A DNA stretch of 12,786 bases from Propionivibrio sp. (GTDB taxonomy: Bacteria; Pseudomonadota; Gammaproteobacteria; Burkholderiales; Rhodocyclaceae). A program made the position numbers and the translations under genes. Position 1 is the stretch's first letter, and each line of letters begins with the position of its first letter. Positions 6,481 to 12,786 of this stretch are shown piece after piece. The stretch is from positions 1 to 12,786 of the forward strand of contig QKII01000404.1 of the NCBI GenBank assembly GCA_003249625.1, in the 5' to 3' direction. Under the pieces are notes generated by a model. It made no database searches and was not told where the DNA came from. It worked only from the letters and a program-made list of their open reading frames with translations.

Positions 6481-6843
6481 TCAGGCGCCAGCAGACACCG
6501 CCCGGCGCACACGCTCCGGCCCCTTGCCGCCCCACAACTCTTCGAGGTTGTAATAGCTGCGGATCGCCGGCTGCATGATGTGCACCACGATGTCACCAAG
6601 GTCCACCAATACCCATTCGCCTCCCTCCTCGCCTTCGGTCGAGAGGATTTCGCCGCCGGCCTCGCGCACCTTGTCCTCGACGTTGCGCGCCAGAGAACGG
6701 ACCTGCCGGTTGGAGTCGCCGCTGGCAACGACCAGACGTTCGAACAGCGGCGTGAGTTTGGCTGTGTTGATGACTTCGATGTCCTTGCCCTTGATGTCTT
6801 CAAGGGCCGCAACGACGATTTGTTCCAGTTGTGCAGCTTTCAT
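6481..6843 (-). CDS. rsfS: Ribosomal silencing factor RsfS
   Basis: Binds ribosomal protein uL14 on the 50S subunit and blocks joining with 30S, lowering translation when nutrients run short. The 120-residue length matches the DUF143/RsfS family. Seen: N-terminal helix LEQIVVAALEDIKGKDIEVIN (1-26 region); FERLVVASGDSNRQVRSLARNVEDKV; the EWVLVDLGDIVVHIM core (about 76-90); and the YYNLEELWG signature near the C-terminus. A Shine-Dalgarno GGAGAA lies inside the end of nadD, and the ATG follows the nadD stop by 7 nt, so the two are co-transcribed. The nadD-rsfS-rlmH order is widely conserved. Confidence 0.96.
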   Translation of the reverse strand: MKAAQLEQIVVAALEDIKGKDIEVINTAKLTPLFERLVVASGDSNRQVRSLARNVEDKVREAGGEILSTEGEEGGEWVLVDLGDIVVHIMQPAIRSYYNLEELWGGKGPERVRRAVSAGA

Positions 6844-6850
6844 TGGCGAT

Positions 6851-7516
6851 TCAGTTCTCCGTGTAGAAATGGTATGTGCGGATGTGCTCCAGCACGCAAT
6901 CAGGCGCCAGATAGCGGGCGCTCGAACGATTGGACAGCAACGAACGAATCCGGGTTGCCGAAATATCGAGCGGGGTCATCGCAAAGGTGACGATGTTTCC
7001 CGCCGGGCTCGCCATCAACCGCCGTGGATCGGCGCACACACGCTGCCGGAAAACTTCCGCAAGCTCTGGCGGAAGGTGCTCCGCCTCGACGGCATAGCCC
7101 GGGCGATGGGCCACTGCGACATGGGCCAGTTCGAACAGCCTTTGCCAACGGTGCCAGCCAACCATGCCGGCAAATGCGTCGGCACCGACAAGCAGCACCA
7201 GTGGTTGTACCGGTCCATAGACGTCAGAACGGCGAAGACGTTCGAGGGTCGGAACCGTGTAGCTCGTCTGCTCCGCGTCGACTTCCGCTGCGTCGAGTTC
7301 GAAGCGCGGATTGCCGGCGATGGCGAGGCGCACCATGTCGAGGCGTTGCCTGGCGCCGACCTGCGGCGCGTCACGCAAGGCAGGCTGGCCGGCGGGAATC
7401 CAGCGCACCTTTGCCAGCCCCAGCGTATCGGCCGCTTCCTCGGCGAGGCGCAGATGGCCGAAATGCACCGGGTCGAAAGTGCCTCCAAAGATGCCGATTG
7501 CGGCGTCAGGCGACAT
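6851..7516 (-). CDS. nadD: Nicotinate-nucleotide adenylyltransferase NadD
   Basis: Joins nicotinate mononucleotide and ATP to give deamido-NAD plus pyrophosphate, the penultimate step of NAD synthesis. The ATG at 7516 gives 221 residues with the nucleotidyltransferase motif GGTFDPVHFGH at 11-21 (T/HxGH-type), close to the N-terminus as expected. A start at 7564 would add a non-conserved tail inside the upstream gene. Other blocks: DMVRLAIAGNPRFELD, SYTVPTLERLR, LLVGADAFAGMVGWHRW and the C-terminal ISATRIRSLL (about 185-194), followed by a YLAPDCVLEHI tail. One oddity: where relatives usually have P-P-H-K/R or P-W-H-K/R, this protein reads P-A-L-R (45-48), losing the usual His. The start overlaps the upstream stop by 11 nt, and no clear ribosome-binding site is seen, so it is probably translationally coupled. 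Confidence 0.95.
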   Translation of the reverse strand: MSPDAAIGIFGGTFDPVHFGHLRLAEEAADTLGLAKVRWIPAGQPALRDAPQVGARQRLDMVRLAIAGNPRFELDAAEVDAEQTSYTVPTLERLRRSDVYGPVQPLVLLVGADAFAGMVGWHRWQRLFELAHVAVAHRPGYAVEAEHLPPELAEVFRQRVCADPRRLMASPAGNIVTFAMTPLDISATRIRSLLSNRSSARYLAPDCVLEHIRTYHFYTEN

Positions 7517-8264
7517 CACGCAGATTGCCGAAGACGTCGCGGTAGCTGACGTAAAAACTGGCATAGACGGTTGGCAGCAATACCATGCTGAGCGCTACGG
7601 TAAACATTGAGGCCACCGAGCCACCACCGCCAAGGGCGCCGAGTACGCGTGGCACGAATACGCCGATCGTGCCAACGGCGAGTGAATAGGTGAGAAAAGC
7701 GCGCCAGTTGCGGGCGGAGGCGACCAGGCTGAAGAACAGCGACTTGCCCGCCGACATGTCATGCCAGGCGGTCAGCACCGGCGCAAACCAGAACGCCATC
7801 ATCACCGGGACGAGCAGCACGATCGACAGCTGGGCAGCAATGAACACCGACGTCCCGGCCAGCGACTCGGGGTCGGGCATTTCGCCAATCACCAGCATGC
7901 GGAACAGGACACCGCCGTCGAACAGCGCAGAGAGACCGAGAATGGCCATGCTGGCGACCACATAAATGGCCCCCAGCGCGAGCAATGCCTGCAGGTTGCG
8001 GTGAAAACCGGAGAAAAGCACCTGCGGCGGCATGGCGTCGTCCTCGTCGATTATCCGGCAGGCGTTCATCAGGCTGACCGAGAATGCGGGAATCAGCACG
8101 AAACTGATGATCTGCCCGAAGTACGGGATGGCCGATATGACCGCCATTGACAGCCAGTAGCCGAAGACGAGGAAGGTGAGCAGCACCGGCTTGCGCCGGA
8201 AGATCGCGAAACCTTCGATGAGCCAGCGCAGGCCGCGGCTGGCCGGAAGTGTCAATACTTGCAT
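7506..8264 (-). CDS. BPSS1780-family integral membrane protein (second copy)
   Basis: A 252-residue, very hydrophobic inner-membrane protein of unknown function with about six membrane segments. The start MQVLTLPASRGLRWLIEGFA at 8264 carries the family's opening pattern: a short tail, then R-G-x-x-W-L-x-x-G-F and a hydrophobic segment. The frame upstream to 8942 only shadows the neighbouring gene. The C-terminus (LLPTVYASFYVSYRDVF) closely parallels the end of the gene just upstream (LVPVVSGTLYASYQDVF), which shows the two are diverged paralogues. A central loop (IIDEDDAMPPQVLFSGF) is cytoplasmic by charge. The gene begins 14 nt after the upstream stop, and its end overlaps nadD by 11 nt. No enzyme motif is present; a transport or envelope role would be a guess. 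Confidence 0.82.
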   Translation of the reverse strand: MQVLTLPASRGLRWLIEGFAIFRRKPVLLTFLVFGYWLSMAVISAIPYFGQIISFVLIPAFSVSLMNACRIIDEDDAMPPQVLFSGFHRNLQALLALGAIYVVASMAILGLSALFDGGVLFRMLVIGEMPDPESLAGTSVFIAAQLSIVLLVPVMMAFWFAPVLTAWHDMSAGKSLFFSLVASARNWRAFLTYSLAVGTIGVFVPRVLGALGGGGSVASMFTVALSMVLLPTVYASFYVSYRDVFGNLRDVA

Positions 8265-8278
8265 GGGGTTACAACGGA

Positions 8279-9016
8279 TTAGTGAGCAACGAAAACGTCC
8301 TGATAGGACGCGTAGAGCGTACCGGAAACAACCGGGACAAGCACCAGGAAACCCAGACCAACGGGCAACGCGGCGAAGAAAGTCAGGACGAAGAGAATCA
8401 GGCCAAGAATCAGGAACGGCAGGATGTTTTTCAGGCAGGCGTTGAGGCTCGCCTTGCAGGCATCCACCGGCGGCATGTTGTTGAAGAACACCAGCGCAGG
8501 CGCGAACCACATGGCCATCCACAACGGCACGAGCAACAACGACGAGAGGAGCATGGCCAGCAGCGAGCCGCCCACCATGACACCGAGGCCGGGTGCCCCG
8601 GCCATCATCATCCCGCCGGCGACCGAACCGCTGAACAGGGTAAAGACGACCAGGTTGATCACCACCATCGCAGCCATGAAGATCAGCCCGAGGAAAATCA
8701 GCGGCGTCGTGCCAGCGCGGAACCCGGCCGCCATGTCTTGCAGCTCGACTGTGCCGGACGCACTCGCGCGGTGGCACATCGCCAACAGGCCCGCACCGAC
8801 AACGGGGGCAAGCAGACAGGCCAGCAGCGGCCCGGCGAACCAGACGGCGGATAAGGCGAGGAGGCCGACGATCAGGATGACCGCCGCTGCAATCCAGACA
8901 CCGGGGTTGGCCAGAAAAAACCCCCAACCGAGGCGCAACCACTCGAATGCGGCGCCTGCGCCGACATTACGGCTGCGACCGTCGAACGCCGGCGCGGGAA
9001 TGGGAAACGGATCCAT
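8279..9016 (-). CDS. BPSS1780-family integral membrane protein (first copy)
   Basis: A 245-residue inner-membrane protein with about six hydrophobic stretches (for example WIAAAVILIVGLLALSAVWF, PLIFLGLIFMAAMVVINLVV and ILPFLILGLILFVLTFF). The start at 9016 (MDPFPIPAPAFDGRSRNVGA) places the conserved G-A-x-x-x-W-L-x-x-G-W-x-F-F block (about 22-34) near the N-terminus. A start at 9067 is possible but would overlap the DUF2782 gene. Glycine/methionine-rich loops (SVAGGMMMAGAPGLG) sit between segments. The family is common in betaproteobacteria and has no established biochemical role. It is a diverged tandem paralogue of the next gene downstream, as the shared ending A-S-Y-Q/R-D-V-F shows. It lies 29 nt after the DUF2782 stop. 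Confidence 0.82.
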   Translation of the reverse strand: MDPFPIPAPAFDGRSRNVGAGAAFEWLRLGWGFFLANPGVWIAAAVILIVGLLALSAVWFAGPLLACLLAPVVGAGLLAMCHRASASGTVELQDMAAGFRAGTTPLIFLGLIFMAAMVVINLVVFTLFSGSVAGGMMMAGAPGLGVMVGGSLLAMLLSSLLLVPLWMAMWFAPALVFFNNMPPVDACKASLNACLKNILPFLILGLILFVLTFFAALPVGLGFLVLVPVVSGTLYASYQDVFVAH

Positions 9017-9045
9017 GCCGAAAGAGTTAGGCAGCCACGCGGGTA

Positions 9046-9384
9046 TCAGAAGGTGCCGATCACCCACTGAGGAACGCTCAGCCCGGGCGTGCCCGGACCT
9101 TCCTGGCGCACGAACGAGCCCTCGCCGGTCGGGTCGACCAGGATGTACGGCGCACCCCGTGTCGGCGTCACACGGATCTTGTACAGACGGCCGTTGACCC
9201 GGTATTCCTCGACGGTGGCACCGTCGCGCTGGCGGATCGTGACCTGCGGCTCGATGTCGTTGTCAAGCGGCTCGACGACCGGCGGTTTGGGATCGACGGC
9301 AGCCGGCTTGTCTGCAGGAGTCTGGGCCGATGCCGCTCCGGCCACGACGGCCAGGGCGAAAAGGAGGGGATATGGGCGGCGCAT
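9046..9384 (-). CDS. DUF2782 small exported protein
   Basis: A 112-residue protein with a clear Sec signal peptide (MRRPYPLLFALAVVAGAASA, probable cut after residue 20), a Pro/Ala/Lys-rich linker (TPADKPAAVDPKPPVVEP) and a compact conserved domain: EPQVTIRQRDGATVEEYRVN, RLYKIRVTPTRGAPYILVD and a C-terminal GLSVPQWVIGTF. The E-E-Y-R-x-N-G-x-L-Y-x-I-x-V-x-P pattern is that of DUF2782, a periplasmic family of unknown function often found beside polA in betaproteobacteria. It heads the minus-strand run and begins 34 nt downstream of the LOG gene stop, so it may be read from the LOG promoter or its own. No hairpin was seen in that gap. Confidence 0.85.
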   Translation of the reverse strand: MRRPYPLLFALAVVAGAASAQTPADKPAAVDPKPPVVEPLDNDIEPQVTIRQRDGATVEEYRVNGRLYKIRVTPTRGAPYILVDPTGEGSFVRQEGPGTPGLSVPQWVIGTF

Positions 9385-9418
9385 GGAGAAAATCCGGGGG
9401 CAGAGAGTCCGGATTGTA

Positions 9419-10144
9419 TTACAGATTGAGCAGCATCTCCCGCTCGCTGGGCAGCGGGGCGAAGCCGCGTGTTTCGTAGTGTTTGAAGATGGCCCCGACG
9501 ATCTCTTCCGGCGTATCGATGACCTGGATCAGATCGATATCCTCGGGGTCGATCATGCCCTCGCTGACCAGCGTGGCGCGGAACCAGTCGACCATGCCGT
9601 TCCAGAACGGTTTGTGCACCAGGATGATCGGTATTTTCCGCGCCTTGCCTGTCTGAATCAGCGTCAGCGCTTCGAGCAGTTCGTCGAGCGTACCGAAGCC
9701 GCCAGGCATGACCACGTAGGCGTCGGCGAAGCGTACGAACATGTACTTGCGCGCAAAGAAGTGGCGGAAGCTCTGCGAGATATCCTGGAAGCCGTTGGAG
9801 CGTTGTTCATGCGGCAACTGGATGTTCAGCCCGACGCTCGGCGACTTGCCGTGGAAGGCGCCCTTGTTGGCCGCCTCCATGATGCCCGGGCCGCCACCGG
9901 AAATCACCGAAAAACCAGCGTCGGAAAGCTGCCGTGCGATTTTTTCCGTGAGCTGGTAGTAGGGCGAATCAGGCGCCGTGCGCGCGCTGCCGAAGATCGA
10001 CACCGCCGGCCGGATTTCGGCCAGCCGCTGCGCCGCCTCGACGAACTCTGACATAATGCCGAACACCCGCCACGCCTCATGCGAAGCCGCGAATTTCGCG
10101 GCAGCCGGGTCCGCCAGGTGCGGAATCTTTCCTTTTTCGGTCAT
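9419..10144 (-). CDS. LOG-family protein (nucleotide 5'-monophosphate phosphoribohydrolase type)
   Basis: A 241-residue cytoplasmic Rossmann-fold protein of the LOG/TIGR00730 family (once mislabelled lysine decarboxylase). Known members cleave the N-glycosidic bond of nucleoside monophosphates, releasing base and ribose-5-phosphate; some make free cytokinins. Both signature blocks are present: SGGGPGIMEAANKGA and PGGFGTLDELLEAL, the latter with the catalytic Glu. RHFFARKYMFVRFADAYVVM supplies the conserved Arg/Lys before it. An extra N-terminal stretch of about 45 residues precedes the VSIFGSAR strand, as in the longer bacterial LOG proteins. The start at 10144 (MTEKGK) is chosen because the alternative at 10171 would run into the divergent polA start. 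A purine-rich AAGAAAGAAG leader precedes the ATG. Physiological substrate unknown; nucleotide salvage is most likely. Confidence 0.9.
   Translation of the reverse strand: MTEKGKIPHLADPAAAKFAASHEAWRVFGIMSEFVEAAQRLAEIRPAVSIFGSARTAPDSPYYQLTEKIARQLSDAGFSVISGGGPGIMEAANKGAFHGKSPSVGLNIQLPHEQRSNGFQDISQSFRHFFARKYMFVRFADAYVVMPGGFGTLDELLEALTLIQTGKARKIPIILVHKPFWNGMVDWFRATLVSEGMIDPEDIDLIQVIDTPEEIVGAIFKHYETRGFAPLPSEREMLLNL
10086..10102. repeat. Perfect 17-nt dyad (8-bp arms, 1-nt centre) upstream of polA
   Basis: GCCGCGAA (10086-10093), a central T, then TTCGCGGC (10095-10102). It lies inside the 5' coding part of the LOG gene and about 62 bp before the polA ATG. The one-base centre excludes a normal hairpin, so if functional it would be a protein-binding site. 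It may equally be a chance product of codons for A-A-K-F-A-A. Confidence 0.35.
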
Positions 10145-10164
10145 CGTTTTCTTCTTTCTTGAAT

Positions 10165-12786
10165 ATGCCAACCCTGCTGCTGGTCGACGGATCGTCCTAT
10201 CTCTATCGCGCCTTTCACGCCATGCCCGACCTGCGCAATACGCAGGGTGAGCCGACCGGCGCCATCTATGGTGTGCTCAACATGCTGCGCCGCCTCGACA
10301 GCGACACCAAGGGGCAGGACGTAGCTTACAAGGCCTGTATCTTCGATGCCAAGGGCAAGACCTTTCGCGACGACTGGTATCCCGAATACAAGGCCCACCG
10401 GCCGCCGATGCCCGACGATCTGGCGACGCAGATCGCGCCGATTCACGCGTGTATAGAGGCCTCCGGCTGGCCGATCCTGATGATCGACGGTGTCGAGGCC
10501 GACGACGTGATCGGCACGCTGGCCCGGCAGGCCGCGGCACAGGGCATCCACGTCGTGGTGTCGACCGGCGACAAGGATCTGGCGCAACTCGTCGACAAAC
10601 ACGTCACGCTGGTCAACACGATGAGCAACGAAACGCTCGACGAAGGCGGCGTGCTGGCCAAGTTCGGCGTGCCACCGGCGCACATCGTCGATTATCTGGC
10701 GCTGATCGGCGATACGGTAGACAACGTCCCGGGCGTGACCAAGGTCGGACCGAAAACCGCGGTCAAGTGGCTGACACAGTATGGCTCGCTCGACGGCGTC
10801 ATGGCCGCGGCCGGCGACATCGGCGGCGTGGTCGGCGAGAACCTGCGCAAGGCACTCGATTTCCTGCCGCTCGGCAGAAAGCTCGTGACCGTATGCTGCG
10901 ATCTGCAGTTGCCGGTGCAGCCGACCGAACTCGCGCCGCGCCCGCCGGACCGCGAGAAGTTGATCGAGCTGTTCACCCGCTACGAGATGAAGTCATGGCT
11001 GAAGGAGGTCAGCTCAGGTGGAGACGCGCAGGCGGCCGCACCAGCGAAAGCGGAGGCCGCAACTCCGGCATCGCTGCTCCCGACACCCGAACGCAACTAC
11101 GCAACGATCCTCGACTGGAGCGCCTTCGATGCCTGGCTGGCAAAGATCGACGCCGCACCGCTCGTCGCGGTCGACACCGAAACGACCAGCCTCGATTCGT
11201 TCGCGGCGCGCATCGTCGGCATTTCCATCGCCGTTGCTCCCGGCGAAGCCGCCTACATCCCGCTGGCGCACGACTATGCCGGCGCGCCGGAACAGTTGCC
11301 GCGCGAAGAGGTGTTGGCACGGCTGAAACCCTGGCTCGAATCGGCAAAGCACGCCAAGATCGGCCAGCACCTCAAGTACGACGAGCACGTCTTCGCCAAT
11401 CACGGCATCGCGCTGGCCGGCGTCGCGCACGACACCCTGTTGCAATCCTACGTACTCGAAGCAGGCAAGTCCGGTGTGCGCGGGCACGACCTCGGCCAAC
11501 TCGCGCAACGCCATCTCGGACTGGAAACCATCGCCTACGAAGACCTGTGCGGCAAGGGCGCCAGCCAGATCGGTTTCAACCAGGTGGACGTTGCCAAGGC
11601 GGCTGAATACGGCGCCGAGGATTCCGACCTGTGTCTGCAACTGCATGACCGGCTCTTTCCCCAGATCGCCACCAGCGAAGGGCTATCGCGCGTCTACGGC
11701 GAGATCGAGATCCCGGTGCGCGAGATCCTCTTCCGCATGGAGCGCAACGGCGTGCTGATCGACAGCGACCTGCTCGCGCAACAAAGCCACGAACTCGGCA
11801 AACGCCTCGTCGAACTCGAACAACAGGCGCATGAACTGGCCGGGCAGCCATTCAACGTCGCCTCGCCGAAGCAGCTCGCCGAGATCCTGTTCACCAAGCT
11901 CGGCCTGCCGGTGAAGAAGAAGACGCCATCGGGCACGCCATCGACCGACGAGGAAGTCCTCTCGGAACTGGCCTTGGACTACCCACTGCCGAAAGTGCTG
12001 CTCGAATCGCGTCAGCTTGCCAAACTGAAGGGAACCTACACCGACAAGCTGCCGAAGATGGTCAACGCACAGACCGGACGCGTACACACCAGCTACGCAC
12101 AGGCGGTGGCCGTAACCGGGCGTCTGGCTTCCAGCGATCCCAATTTACAGAACATCCCGGTGCGCACCGCCGAGGGTCGGCGCATCCGTTCGGCGTTCAT
12201 CGCCCCACCGGGCGCCAGCATAGTCTCCGCCGACTATTCGCAGATCGAGCTGCGCATCATGGCGCACCTCTCGGAGGATGCGCGTCTGACAGAGGCCTTC
12301 GCCCACGGCGAGGACGTACACCGCGCGACGGCAGCGGAAATCTTCGGCGTCACGCCGCTCGAAGTCGGCCCGGACCAGCGGCGCGTCGCCAAGGTCATCA
12401 ACTTCGGCCTGATCTACGGCATGAGCGCCTTCGGCCTTGCCCGCCAGCTCGACCTCGAACGCGCCGCCGCGCAGAGCTACATCGAGCGCTACTTCGCCCG
12501 CTATCCCGGCGTGGCGAAGTACATGGAGAGCACGCGCAACACGGCGAAGATCAACGGCTACGTCGAGACTGTCTTCGGCCGCCGTCTGTGGCTACCCGAC
12601 ATTACCGCGGCGCAGATCGGCCGTCGGCAGGGCGCCGAGCGTGCGGCGATCAACGCGCCGATGCAGGGCACCGCTGCCGACCTCATCAAGCTGGCGATGA
12701 TTGCCGTGCAGCACTGGATCGACCGGCAAAAGCTTCAAACGAAGCTGGTCATGCAGGTACATGACGAACTGGTGCTGGAAGTACCC
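10165..12786 (+). CDS. polA: DNA polymerase I, 3'-truncated by window edge
   Basis: Repairs DNA and removes Okazaki primers. 874 codons are present, and about 40 C-terminal residues should lie past the window. Residues 1-285 form the 5'-3' exonuclease: DGSSYLYRAFH (8-18), EADD (111-114), STGDKD (133-138), GDTVDNVPG and a helix-hairpin-helix VGPKTA. An Ala/Pro linker (about 285-305) follows. The 3'-5' proofreading domain keeps its acidic residues: D337 and E339 in VDTETTSLD, D406 in HLKYDEH, and YGAED. Polymerase motif A is DYSQIELR (690-697). Motif B is RRVAKVINFGLIYG from 739, with K743, F747 and Y751. Motif C is HDE (866-868). Phe747 is the E. coli F762 position, which favours dNTP over ddNTP. 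All three activities therefore look intact. No Shine-Dalgarno is visible before the ATG, which begins 20 bp from the divergent LOG start. Confidence 0.97.
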   Translation, partial: MPTLLLVDGSSYLYRAFHAMPDLRNTQGEPTGAIYGVLNMLRRLDSDTKGQDVAYKACIFDAKGKTFRDDWYPEYKAHRPPMPDDLATQIAPIHACIEASGWPILMIDGVEADDVIGTLARQAAAQGIHVVVSTGDKDLAQLVDKHVTLVNTMSNETLDEGGVLAKFGVPPAHIVDYLALIGDTVDNVPGVTKVGPKTAVKWLTQYGSLDGVMAAAGDIGGVVGENLRKALDFLPLGRKLVTVCCDLQLPVQPTELAPRPPDREKLIELFTRYEMKSWLKEVSSGGDAQAAAPAKAEAATPASLLPTPERNYATILDWSAFDAWLAKIDAAPLVAVDTETTSLDSFAARIVGISIAVAPGEAAYIPLAHDYAGAPEQLPREEVLARLKPWLESAKHAKIGQHLKYDEHVFANHGIALAGVAHDTLLQSYVLEAGKSGVRGHDLGQLAQRHLGLETIAYEDLCGKGASQIGFNQVDVAKAAEYGAEDSDLCLQLHDRLFPQIATSEGLSRVYGEIEIPVREILFRMERNGVLIDSDLLAQQSHELGKRLVELEQQAHELAGQPFNVASPKQLAEILFTKLGLPVKKKTPSGTPSTDEEVLSELALDYPLPKVLLESRQLAKLKGTYTDKLPKMVNAQTGRVHTSYAQAVAVTGRLASSDPNLQNIPVRTAEGRRIRSAFIAPPGASIVSADYSQIELRIMAHLSEDARLTEAFAHGEDVHRATAAEIFGVTPLEVGPDQRRVAKVINFGLIYGMSAFGLARQLDLERAAAQSYIERYFARYPGVAKYMESTRNTAKINGYVETVFGRRLWLPDITAAQIGRRQGAERAAINAPMQGTAADLIKLAMIAVQHWIDRQKLQTKLVMQVHDELVLEVP

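Noticed and set aside
6477..6812. Upstream extension of rlmH to 6812
   Set aside because: This part is an off-frame reading of rsfS; RlmH family length and its MKLGIIAVG start fix the ATG at 6476.
6575..7549. Plus-strand open frame (324 codons) opposite nadD and rsfS
   Set aside because: Antisense to two unmistakable conserved genes; composition typical of a shadow frame.
8265..8942. Upstream extension of the second BPSS1780 gene to a start at 8942, suggesting a fused protein
   Set aside because: The extension is the off-frame reading of the first BPSS1780 gene. The membrane pattern and family start fit the ATG at 8264.
10449..11606. 385-codon frame on the plus strand inside polA, in another frame
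   Set aside because: Arg/Gly-rich shadow of the polA exonuclease region; polA itself is open and motif-complete through here.

Overview
The window is GC-rich, almost gap-free chromosomal DNA. It most likely comes from a betaproteobacterium, and Rhodocyclales (the Dechloromonas/Azoarcus/Accumulibacter neighbourhood) is my best guess. The basis is gene content: a DUF2782 gene and BPSS1780-family membrane proteins beside polA, a nadD-rsfS-rlmH-maf cluster, and PilZ/GGDEF signalling genes. No rRNA, tRNA, CRISPR array, insertion sequence or phage gene was seen, and no stretch above 300 bases lacks a gene.

Layout. (1) 1-995, plus strand: the 3' part of a GT-B-fold glycosyltransferase-like gene, related to the N-terminal half of plant L-arabinokinase. 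Its tail overlaps the tail of the convergent PilZ gene. (2) 964-5277, minus strand: a c-di-GMP block. It is transcribed in the order outer-membrane porin-like barrel, short PstS-like periplasmic protein, and membrane diguanylate cyclase (periplasmic sensor, HAMP, PAS, GGDEF). A PilZ protein follows 63 bp later. The first three genes overlap one another at their junctions (ATGA, then an 11-nt overlap with a TTG start), so they should be translationally coupled. (3) 5377-9384, minus strand: a housekeeping run in the order DUF2782 protein, two BPSS1780-family membrane proteins, nadD, rsfS, rlmH, maf. (4) 9419-10144, minus strand: a LOG-family nucleotide phosphoribohydrolase. (5) 10165 to the end, plus strand: polA, cut by the window end shortly after the catalytic HDE motif. 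polA and the LOG gene start head-to-head with only 20 bp between the start codons.

How they work together. Region 3 gathers NAD synthesis (NadD), ribosome silencing (RsfS), 23S rRNA methylation (RlmH) and nucleotide-pool cleaning (Maf). Regions 4-5 handle nucleotides and DNA repair. The most interesting part is region 2. An outer-membrane barrel, a periplasmic binding-protein-like domain and a cyclase with a periplasmic sensor form a plausible envelope-to-cytoplasm c-di-GMP relay. The logic resembles YfiB-YfiR-YfiN or NspS-MbaA but uses different parts, and a candidate PilZ effector lies next door. This is inferred from gene order and domain content; nothing in the sequence proves the interaction.
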